Shown in pieces: positions 1 to 6,136 of a stretch of 11,153 nt of DNA. Made by a program: the position numbers and the translations under genes. The stretch spans positions 1 through 11,153 of the forward strand of contig CAAEIL010000248.1 of assembly GCA_900755985.1 (NCBI GenBank), written 5' to 3'. The notes under the pieces are model-generated. The model was not told the DNA's origin, did not search any database, and was given only the letters and a program-made list of their open reading frames with translations. Numbering within the stretch: position 1 is the stretch's first letter; each line of letters opens with the position of its first letter. This DNA comes from Bacteroidales bacterium. GTDB taxonomy: Bacteria; Bacteroidota; Bacteroidia; Bacteroidales; Muribaculaceae.

Positions 1-59
1 GACGTGCTGTTGACTGCGTTTTTTTGTTGCTTTCGTTGGCACCGGGCTTTGTCGGCTGA

Positions 60-359
60 GGCTTTTGTGCGACCTTTACGTCAGAATTGCGCTTGGTCGG
101 ACGCCATGTCGGCGGCGGTTTCGGTTGGCCGACACTCGCTCCCAATATCGAATGTTCCGAGCTCGGATCGGTAACCATTTTCTTTACGCTGAATCCCGAT
201 GGAACTGTTGCACAGGCTTCGGCATCGTCCTCATCTCTGCCTCCGAGGGTAAAAGCCGCCTGCATACGCTATGTCCGCTCGCTTAAATTCCCATTCAATG
301 GGTCGACACGACCTACCGAGCCAATCACCGGAAACAGACTCGTCATCAATTTCAAATGA
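60..359 (+). CDS. TonB C-terminal-domain-like protein, 3' part only; 5' end apparently disrupted
   Basis: The translated 99-residue stretch resembles the C-terminal domain of the energy transducer TonB family. It has a GR-x(5)-GWP segment, then a strand with GSVTIFFTLNPDGTVAQAS (the usual pattern is G-x-V-x-V-x-F-x-[IV]-x-x-x-G-x-V-x-x-A), then a helix and a closing strand ending VINFK. TonB proteins carry proton-motive energy to outer-membrane receptors; some secreted Bacteroidota proteins carry the same fold alone. The frame has an in-frame TGA at 57-59 and no ATG upstream of the domain; the earliest alternative start is TTG at 87. Upstream of the stop the same frame reads VFLLLSLAPGFVG, like a signal peptide or membrane helix, so the gene is probably longer and broken by a nonsense change, a frameshift or a sequence error. 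The domain call rests on pattern only. There is no Pro-rich linker to prove a classical TonB. Confidence 0.5.
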   Translation, partial: GFCATFTSELRLVGRHVGGGFGWPTLAPNIECSELGSVTIFFTLNPDGTVAQASASSSSLPPRVKAACIRYVRSLKFPFNGSTRPTEPITGNRLVINFK

Positions 360-407
360 CATTTTGACTACACATTAATATATTATTGAAATTATAATAA
401 ACCAAAT

Positions 408-2447
408 ATGCCCGAGTTCAAACGCACTCTCATAACCACGGCGCTTCCTTACGCCAACGGCCCTGCCCATATAGGCCACGTTGCCGGTGTCTATGTACCG
501 GCCGACATCTATGCCCGCTATCTGCGACAGAATCATCGTCCCGTACTGCTTATCGGCGGGTCGGACGAGCACGGCGTTCCCATCACCATTCGCGCTCGCA
601 AAGAAGGTGTCACCCCACAGGATATCGTCGACCGCTACCACAAGCTCATCAAGGACTCGTTTGACGAACTTGGCATTTCGTTCGACGTTTACTCGCGCAC
701 ATCAACAAAACTTCATGAGGAGACAGCATCCGAATTTTTCAAACGCCTCTACGACAAAGGCGAATTCGTTAAAAAGACCACCAAGCAGTTTTACGACGAA
801 AAAGGCGGCCGCTTCCTCACGGACCGCGACATCGTCGGCGAATGTCCTCATTGCCACTATATGAACGCCTACGGCGACCAGTGCGACAAATGCGGCAGCT
901 CGCTCGGCGAAAACGACCTTATAAACCCGCACAGCGCCGAAACAGGCGCAACTCCTGTCCTGCGCGAGACTACACACTGGTATCTGCCGCTGGACAAATG
1001 GGAACCGGCTCTGCGCAAATGGATTCTCGAAGGCCATCGCGAATGGCGTCCCAACGTCTACGGCCAATGCAAATCGTGGCTCGACCTTGGCCTCCAACCT
1101 CGCGCCGTCACACGCGACCTCGACTGGGGCGTCCCTGTGCCCGTCGAAGGCGCCGAAGGCAAAGTGCTCTACGTATGGTTTGACGCCCCCATCGGGTATA
1201 TCTCCAACACTAAAGAAATACTGCCCGACTCATGGGAACTATGGTGGAAAAATCCCGAAACACGAATCGTCAACTTCATCGGCAAGGACAACATCGTGTT
1301 TCACTGCATAGTATTCCCCGCCATGCTCATGGCTTACGGCGACGGCTTCCAGCTTCCCGACAATGTGCCGGCCAACGAATTCCTCAATCTTGAAGGCGAC
1401 AAGATTTCCACCTCGCGCAACTGGGCTATATGGTTGCACGAATATCTGCGCGACTTCCCCGGCAAACAGGACGTTCTGCGCTATGTCCTCACCGCCAATG
1501 CTCCCGAGACCAAGGACAACGACTTCACCTGGGCCGATTTCCAGGCACGCAATAACAACGAACTTGTGGCCATTGCCGGCAACTTTGTCAACCGTGCTAT
1601 GGTCCTTACCCACAAATTCTTCGGCGGCACCGTGCCTGCCGTATCAACTCTCGAGCCATCCGACAGCGAGACTCTTGCCCGCATCAGCGAACTCAAAGAA
1701 CGCATCTCGGCCAACATCGAGAATTTCCACTTCCGCGATGCTCTGTTCGAGGTCATGAACATTGCCCGTCTCGGCAACAAGTACCTTCAGGAGACCGAAC
1801 CTTGGAAAGTGGCAAAAACCGATATGGCCCGCACCGGCACCATCCTCAACACAGCACTGCAGATTTGCGGCGCTCTGGCCGGTGCTTTCGAACCGTTCAT
1901 GCCTTTTGCCGCACATAAGCTTGCCGACATGCTTTCTATCGATATGCCTGACTGGGATGCCATCGGAAAATATAACATCGTCCCGGCCGGGACACAACTC
2001 CGACAGCCCGAACTGCTGTTCGAGAAAATCGACGACGAGACAATTCGGAAGCAACTCGACCGACTGGAGCATATCAAAGAAGAAAACCGTCTGAAATCAT
2101 GGCAACCCGAACCACAGAAAGAAGACGTCGACTTTGACACCTTCATGAAAGCCGACCTTCGAGTAGGCACCGTCCTCGAATGTAAAGCTGTCAAGAAAGC
2201 AGACAAACTACTCGAATTCCTCATTGACGACGGTCTCGAAAAACGTACCATAGTGTCAGGAATCGCCAAATATTATCGTCCCGAAGATCTTGTCGGCAAA
2301 CAAGTCTGCTTTATCGCCAACCTGCCTCCTCGCAAACTCAAAGGCGTCGTTTCGCAAGGCATGATACTGTCAGCCGAAAATCCCGATGGTTCGCTGACCG
2401 TAATCTCACCCTCAACCCACATAACACCCGGCGCCTCTATTAAATGA
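408..2447 (+). CDS. metG: Methionyl-tRNA synthetase (class I, zinc-containing, with C-terminal tRNA-binding domain)
   Basis: This 679-residue cytoplasmic enzyme attaches methionine to initiator and elongator tRNA-Met using ATP (EC 6.1.1.10). The Rossmann catalytic core begins at once with the HIGH motif (PAHIGH, residues 19-24). A zinc knuckle is formed by CPHC (146-149) and CDKC (159-162). The KMSKS-equivalent loop is KISTS (332-336), followed by NWAIWLHEYL. An anticodon-binding helical domain covers roughly residues 390-560. The last ~105 residues, from FDTFMKADLRVGTV to the end, form an OB-fold tRNA-binding (EMAP-II/Trbp111-like) domain used for dimerisation and tRNA binding in long MetRS proteins. 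The length is normal for a full-length enzyme. The ATG at 408 follows an AT-rich, A-rich leader with no Shine-Dalgarno sequence, as is usual in Bacteroidota. The 48-base gap after the TonB-like fragment is AT-rich and could hold a promoter, but no good TAnnTTTG box is present. Confidence 0.98.
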   Translation: MPEFKRTLITTALPYANGPAHIGHVAGVYVPADIYARYLRQNHRPVLLIGGSDEHGVPITIRARKEGVTPQDIVDRYHKLIKDSFDELGISFDVYSRTSTKLHEETASEFFKRLYDKGEFVKKTTKQFYDEKGGRFLTDRDIVGECPHCHYMNAYGDQCDKCGSSLGENDLINPHSAETGATPVLRETTHWYLPLDKWEPALRKWILEGHREWRPNVYGQCKSWLDLGLQPRAVTRDLDWGVPVPVEGAEGKVLYVWFDAPIGYISNTKEILPDSWELWWKNPETRIVNFIGKDNIVFHCIVFPAMLMAYGDGFQLPDNVPANEFLNLEGDKISTSRNWAIWLHEYLRDFPGKQDVLRYVLTANAPETKDNDFTWADFQARNNNELVAIAGNFVNRAMVLTHKFFGGTVPAVSTLEPSDSETLARISELKERISANIENFHFRDALFEVMNIARLGNKYLQETEPWKVAKTDMARTGTILNTALQICGALAGAFEPFMPFAAHKLADMLSIDMPDWDAIGKYNIVPAGTQLRQPELLFEKIDDETIRKQLDRLEHIKEENRLKSWQPEPQKEDVDFDTFMKADLRVGTVLECKAVKKADKLLEFLIDDGLEKRTIVSGIAKYYRPEDLVGKQVCFIANLPPRKLKGVVSQGMILSAENPDGSLTVISPSTHITPGASIK

Positions 2448-2457
2448 GTGCGCCATA

Positions 2458-2487
2458 GCCCGGTGCCGATTTAACCCGACACCGGGC
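2458..2487 (+). terminator. Stem-loop just after metG, possible transcription terminator
   Basis: An 11-base-pair inverted repeat with one C/A mismatch, GCCCGGTGCCG and CGACACCGGGC, encloses the 8-base loop ATTTAACC. It starts 10 bases after the metG stop codon. The position and GC-rich stem fit a terminator or an mRNA 3'-end stabilising hairpin, but no run of T follows, so intrinsic termination is uncertain. Confidence 0.5.
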
Positions 2488-2547
2488 GGATTGCCGAAGC
2501 TTGCGCCCCTACCCTATTTGGGTTCATATACTCCAATATTTAAACAA

Positions 2548-2593
2548 ATGCGCACACTGCGGCGCATCCACTGCAATAATACAAGAGAGTATT
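2548..2593 (+). other. Two small hairpins in the metG-ansA gap
   Basis: The first hairpin pairs ATGCGC (2548-2553) with GCGCAT (2562-2567) across an 8-base loop. The second pairs AATAC (2578-2582) with GTATT (2589-2593) across AAGAGA. They lie 65-110 bases before ansA and could belong to its 5' leader, or they could be chance structures. Apart from these and the metG hairpin I see nothing else in the 210-base gap. No small coding region and no clear TAnnTTTG promoter box is present. Confidence 0.25.
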
Positions 2594-2657
2594 CATTACC
2601 CGCCACTAACATAAACAGCCGCCGTAAGGCCTTATATACTAAAATTTTCAACTGAAA

Positions 2658-3695
2658 ATGATGCCAAAACGTCGCATTCTCATAATTTACACCGGTGGCA
2701 CTATCGGTATGATTGAAGACCCGAGGACTCGCGTACTGCGTCCTTTCGACTTTTCTCATCTGATTGACAATGTGCCTAAAATCAAAATGTTGGATTATGT
2801 CATCGACAACATTCAGTTCAATCCTCCCATCGATTCGAGCGACATGAACATTGAACACTGGAAAGACATAACCCGACATATTGCCGAAAACTACGACAAT
2901 TACGACGGCTTTGTCGTGCTGCACGGCACTGACACTATGGCTTACACCGCTTCGGCTCTCTCGTTCATGCTCGAAGATTTGTCAAAACCGGTTATAATCA
3001 CCGGATCGCAGCTCCCTATAGGCGAAGTACGTACCGACGGCGAAGAAAACCTCATCACCGCGTTGCAGATTGCCGCCGCCACCGATACCGACGGTTTTCC
3101 CATGGTACGCGAAGTGGCCATACTCTTCGAAAACTACCTTTGGCGCGGCAACCGCTCGACAAAACGCTCGGCCGACAACTTCAACGCTTTCAAAAGCAAC
3201 AACTACCCCGAACTGGCCAAGATTGGCCTGGGCATACAGTACAACCATGACGTGCTCTCCCGTCCCGACGTCACAAGGCCTCTTCGCGCCAACTACAATC
3301 TTGACCAAAGCGTCCTTGTCTTAGACCTCTATCCGGGACTATGCGAAAAATCGCTGCGCCATCTTCTCAGCACTCCCGACATCAAAGGCATTGTCATGCG
3401 CACATACGGCGCCGGCAACGGGCCTACGGCACCTTGGTTCATCAATGCCATAGCCGACGCCATAGCCCGTGGAATCATCATCATAAATGTGACACAGTGC
3501 GTCAACGGAGGCGTCCATGCCAACCGCTATGTCTCCGGCGACATCCTTTCGGCCAAAGGCGTGATTTCGGGCCATGACATCACTTTCGAGGCAGCCATTA
3601 CCAAGATGATGTTCCTCTTCGGCCAAAATCTGGGCAAAGAGGAAATATGCCGCCGTCTTTCTGTTCCCAGTTGCGGCGAAATGACCATAGCGTAA
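2658..3695 (+). CDS. ansA: L-asparaginase, type I (cytoplasmic)
   Basis: This 345-residue enzyme hydrolyses L-asparagine to aspartate and ammonia (EC 3.5.1.1). The N-terminal block IIYTGGTIGMI places the first catalytic threonine in TGGT (12-15). The second conserved block VLHGTDTMAYTASALSFML (H89, GTDTM 90-94) carries the second Thr-Asp pair. VIITGSQLPIGEVRTDGEEN continues the family pattern. There is no signal peptide, and the protein starts right at the first beta strand. This and the overall length match the AnsA (type I, cytoplasmic) subgroup rather than periplasmic type II AnsB. Two ATG codons lie in tandem at 2658 and 2661, and either could be the start. The leader is A-rich with no Shine-Dalgarno sequence. 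A lipid kinase gene starts 4 bases after the stop, so the two are likely co-transcribed. Activity on glutamine or on asparagine-containing peptides cannot be judged from sequence. Confidence 0.95.
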   Translation: MMPKRRILIIYTGGTIGMIEDPRTRVLRPFDFSHLIDNVPKIKMLDYVIDNIQFNPPIDSSDMNIEHWKDITRHIAENYDNYDGFVVLHGTDTMAYTASALSFMLEDLSKPVIITGSQLPIGEVRTDGEENLITALQIAAATDTDGFPMVREVAILFENYLWRGNRSTKRSADNFNAFKSNNYPELAKIGLGIQYNHDVLSRPDVTRPLRANYNLDQSVLVLDLYPGLCEKSLRHLLSTPDIKGIVMRTYGAGNGPTAPWFINAIADAIARGIIIINVTQCVNGGVHANRYVSGDILSAKGVISGHDITFEAAITKMMFLFGQNLGKEEICRRLSVPSCGEMTIA

Positions 3696-3699
3696 CAAT

Positions 3700-4665
3700 A
3701 TGCGACTGTTTCTGATTGTCAATCCCATATCCGGCACCCGTTCGGGACAGGCCAAGCAAGACATGGCTGCCAAAATCGAGCAGCGCCTGTCGGCTTATGG
3801 CTTTGAAGTCACCACGCAGTTCACAGCCGGCGCCGGAGACGCCACACGCCTTGCACGTCAGGCTATAGAAATGCATTATGACGGTGTCATCGCATGCGGA
3901 GGCGACGGTACCGTCAACGAAACTGCATGTGCCATGACTGACGCTCCCATACCCATGGGTATAATCCCTGCCGGAAGCGGAAACGGTCTGGCAAGGCACA
4001 TATCCATACCCATGGACCCGCTCGAAGCCACAGACATTATAGCAGCACGGCACATACAAAGATGCGACTTCGGCATTGTCAATTCGCGACCCTTTTTCTG
4101 CACCTGCGGCGTGGGGTTTGACGCGGCCGTCTCCGACCGTTTCGCAGCTGCACCGTCCCGTGGCAAAATGACCTACGTCCGAAGCGCAATCACCGAGTTT
4201 GCCACCTATCGGGCTCAGCATTATACATTAGACCTTGACGGCATACGATTCGAACGTGACGCTTTCCTCATTGCCGTGTGCAATGCCTCGCAGTATGGCA
4301 ATAACGCCTATATAGCGCCACACGCATCGATAACCGACGGTATGCTCGACCTCATCATCGTAAAAAAAGCATCCCGTCTGCGTACGCTTCTCTTTGGCTT
4401 CGACCTTATGACAGGCCTCATCAGCGACAGCTCGCTGATTGAAACGTACCGGGTAAAACACGCACACATATCGCGCCCCACGGCCGCTTCGGCTCACCTC
4501 GACGGCGAGCCCACTTCGTTGGGGACAGAGATTGACATCCAATGTTGTCCGGCGCGCCTTCCTATGTTCACCGCACCCGACAAGGCTCCTTTCCGCCCCA
4601 TACTCACCCCGGCCGAAAGCCTTCTGTCCGACCTCGGAAGCAACTTCTCGCACATCTTCCGATAA
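3700..4665 (+). CDS. Diacylglycerol/sphingoid-type lipid kinase (YegS/LCB5/DAGK catalytic family)
   Basis: This 321-residue member of the DAGK-catalytic-domain family phosphorylates a membrane lipid with ATP. The N-terminal nucleotide-binding domain starts with FLIVNPISG and carries GGDGTVNE (67-74), followed by PAGSGNGLAR (90-99). The C-terminal beta-sandwich domain has GVGFDAAVS (137-145), DGMLDLIIV (213-221) and the conserved DGE (268-270). These are the full set of family signatures, with no missing key residue. There is no membrane segment; these enzymes act at the inner face of the membrane. The C-terminal ~30 residues, after the family core, are a proline-rich and then amphipathic tail. 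The substrate is not fixed by sequence. Diacylglycerol recycling is the default, but many Bacteroidales make sphingolipids, so a sphingoid base or ceramide is possible. Four bases separate it from ansA, suggesting translational coupling. No terminator is obvious after it. Confidence 0.92.
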   Translation: MRLFLIVNPISGTRSGQAKQDMAAKIEQRLSAYGFEVTTQFTAGAGDATRLARQAIEMHYDGVIACGGDGTVNETACAMTDAPIPMGIIPAGSGNGLARHISIPMDPLEATDIIAARHIQRCDFGIVNSRPFFCTCGVGFDAAVSDRFAAAPSRGKMTYVRSAITEFATYRAQHYTLDLDGIRFERDAFLIAVCNASQYGNNAYIAPHASITDGMLDLIIVKKASRLRTLLFGFDLMTGLISDSSLIETYRVKHAHISRPTAASAHLDGEPTSLGTEIDIQCCPARLPMFTAPDKAPFRPILTPAESLLSDLGSNFSHIFR

Positions 4666-4757
4666 GCCACCGGATTGCAGAAAATTGCTTAATGGCATAT
4701 TCCTTTATCAGTAACAATTCAACTCCCTCAAATTAAGAGCTTGTCAGACTGAGGTGA

Positions 4758-4789
4758 AGGGTTATCGAGACGGACAGGGTTATCAAGAC
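4758..4789. repeat. Two-copy direct repeat, 18-base period
   Basis: AGGGTTATCGAGAC (4758-4771) recurs as AGGGTTATCAAGAC (4776-4789), with 13 of 14 bases identical and 4 bases between the copies. It lies in the non-coding gap. It could be a protein-binding site pair or a relic of local duplication; no function is visible. Confidence 0.6.
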
Positions 4790-4932
4790 AACACTTCTAA
4801 TGTTTCAAAGATTGCCAAACAATCATAGAGAGAAAGCCTAAAAATTTGGGTATGCCTAAAACAACATCCTTGAATTCCGAATATCTGTGGCATATCGCAT
4901 TTATTAGAAATACAACATTGAAAATCCGGATT

Positions 4933-4961
4933 GGGATTGGGGCAGGCGGCAGGGGTATGGG
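4933..4961 (+). other. G-rich tract with four G-runs (possible G-quadruplex)
   Basis: Four runs of three or four G lie in 29 bases: GGG at 4933, GGGG at 4939, GGGG at 4952 and GGG at 4959. The loops are ATT, a 9-base loop containing two GG pairs, and TAT. The tract ends 4 bases before the A-run that gives the T-tract of the tRNA terminator on the other strand. On the minus strand it is C-rich. Quadruplex formation is an inference. Confidence 0.4.
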
Positions 4962-4965
4962 TATT

Positions 4966-4997
4966 AAAAAATCCAACCCTGAGTGAAGGTTGGATTT
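4966..4997 (-). terminator. Intrinsic terminator of the initiator tRNA gene
   Basis: A perfect 10-base-pair inverted repeat, AAATCCAACC (4969-4978) and GGTTGGATTT (4988-4997), has a 9-base loop. On the minus strand the stem is followed by a run of six T (from the A run at 4966-4971, partly within the stem). It lies 3 bases beyond the CCA end of the tRNA, in the right orientation. Confidence 0.85.
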
Positions 4998-5000
4998 ACT

Positions 5001-5075
<75 letters not shown>

Positions 5076-5089
5076 ATGTTTCGGTACTG

Positions 5090-5119
5090 CAAAGGTACAA
5101 CTTTTTTTGTTTGTGGCAA
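5090..5119 (-). promoter_or_regulatory. Bacteroidota-type promoter for tRNA-fMet
   Basis: On the minus strand TACCTTTG (5090-5097) is a perfect match to the Bacteroidota -7 element TAnnTTTG. A TTG (5117-5119, in ATTG) lies 19 bases upstream in the -33 position. The spacer contains a run of A. Transcription would start a few bases before the tRNA 5' end at 5075, as expected for a tRNA gene. Confidence 0.8.
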
Positions 5120-5247
5120 TATCTATTTCGGCTTTTGTTATGTATTTAAACTTATTTAACCTTAACAAATATTGCATTGCGTTATAAATCAAGATATTAC
5201 AAAATCAGAAGACATCGTCCGATGAATCCTGAATTTGTGCTGTAGGA

Positions 5248-6048
5248 TTAGCGGCCGGTATGATGGCGGGCATAGGCCGAAGCAAGGCGAGTGTGGTAGC
5301 GACGTGAGGCATACGACGGTCCGTTATAGCCTCGGGCAAAAGCAGCCCAGTTTTTAGCTTTAAGCGGCTCTAAGAGACCTGTATTACGCACAAAGTTTGC
5401 AAAAAGTTCCAGTTGATCGCGCTCTGAGCGGCTCATCCGGTAAACAAAGTCGTCGATGGATTTTGCCCCGCACTTGCGCCAGTTGAAACCTCCTATCTGA
5501 AACATCCCCCAAAACGTTCCTTCAATACCCGAGGTATTGTCAATCGAGCGGGCGGCATCGAGGCGTGCCTGAACAGCGGCTTGCTGGCCTCCATATCGCG
5601 CCGATGAAGGCCGGTTGAATACAATCGGATGGCTATGGACATATTTTCCTAATGAAATATGATTTTTTGCGGCCATGCGCCGGAACATTGACAAATCGAA
5701 GTTGATGATGGGTTTGCCTTCGGCCCAGAATCCCTGGTGTGTTTTGCCGGCTTCTATTTCGACGACAGCTTTGATGGCTGCAACTTCGACCCCGAGTTCT
5801 TCGGCAACTTCTTTGAAATCCTGCTCTGAAAGTCGGCCACTGCGATTGGCCACGGGAAGTTCGTGCGGAACACTGTCATTGACTGTCTGCTTGTTGCGAA
5901 GTTCGCCCGGGTGTGCCACTGTTTCTTCGCCGGGTTTCTCGACGATGGCGGTGTTGTGTTTTGTTCCCGAATGATGTTTACGGGACGATTTTGAGAAAGC
6001 GCCTGTGGCAATGATAAGGGCGGCGGCAAATAAGCAGATGTGTTTCAT
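5248..6048 (-). CDS. Secreted N-acetylmuramidase-domain protein (DUF3380 type)
   Basis: This 266-residue protein is predicted to cut the glycan strand of peptidoglycan. Residues 1-19 form a signal peptide (basic MKH, hydrophobic core FAAALIIATGA, likely cleavage after AFS). Residues 20-72 are a charged, low-complexity linker. Residues 73-263 match the N-acetylmuramidase (DUF3380, PF11860) pattern: LSEQDFKEVAEELGVEVAAI, then VVEIEAG with acidic candidates E97/E99 for catalysis, NFDLSMFRR, HP plus RYGG, TFWGMFQIGGFNW (178-190), MSRSERDQLELFANFVR, and WAAFARGYNGP (234-244) near the end. The family is best known from phage endolysins, where it is usually cytoplasmic. The Sec-type signal here points to a periplasmic or exported enzyme for wall remodelling, or to a toxin-like role. 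Only the hydrolase domain is seen, with no wall-binding domain. It lies downstream of pepD on the same strand but beyond a strong terminator. I recognise the family by motif pattern; no database comparison was made. Confidence 0.85.
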   Translation of the reverse strand: MKHICLFAAALIIATGAFSKSSRKHHSGTKHNTAIVEKPGEETVAHPGELRNKQTVNDSVPHELPVANRSGRLSEQDFKEVAEELGVEVAAIKAVVEIEAGKTHQGFWAEGKPIINFDLSMFRRMAAKNHISLGKYVHSHPIVFNRPSSARYGGQQAAVQARLDAARSIDNTSGIEGTFWGMFQIGGFNWRKCGAKSIDDFVYRMSRSERDQLELFANFVRNTGLLEPLKAKNWAAFARGYNGPSYASRRYHTRLASAYARHHTGR

Positions 6049-6069
6049 GATATGTTACGATTGGGTAAA

Positions 6070-6124
6070 AGAAAAAATAATCCGGCGGACTCCCGGGCCG
6101 TTGTGGCCGCGTTGTCCGCCGGAT
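6070..6124 (-). terminator. Intrinsic terminator after pepD
   Basis: A perfect 11-base-pair stem, ATCCGGCGGAC (6080-6090) and GTCCGCCGGAT (6114-6124), encloses a 23-base loop that itself contains a GGCC/GGCC mini-stem. On the minus strand it is followed by TATTTTTTCTTTT. It starts 12 bases past the pepD stop codon. The same T-rich run reads TATTTTTT, close to the -7 box TAnnTTTG, and could serve as the promoter of the muramidase gene that starts 21 bases further on. Confidence 0.9.
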
Positions 6125-6136
6125 ATGTTATGCAAG

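Larger units (their letters stand above)
4666..4965. other. Non-coding gap between lipid kinase and tRNA-fMet
   Basis: This 300-base stretch holds no convincing gene. It contains a short tandem repeat (4758-4789), an 8-base repeat GCCTAAAA at 4836 and 4854, a small hairpin (GATTG, loop CCAAA, CAATC at about 4810-4824) and a G-rich tract (4933-4961). Its base composition is more AT-rich than the flanking genes until the G-rich tract. The short open frames across it run through the tRNA gene or lack any protein-like pattern. Confidence 0.6.

Noticed and set aside
364..398. Sigma-70-like TTGACT and TATAAT upstream of metG
   Set aside because: The spacing is 23 bases, too far for a sigma-70 promoter, and the Bacteroidota -7/-33 pattern is not met; not enough to call.
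3598..4221. 207-residue minus-strand frame
   Set aside because: Antisense to the ansA end and the lipid kinase; no recognisable family and the plus-strand motifs are decisive.
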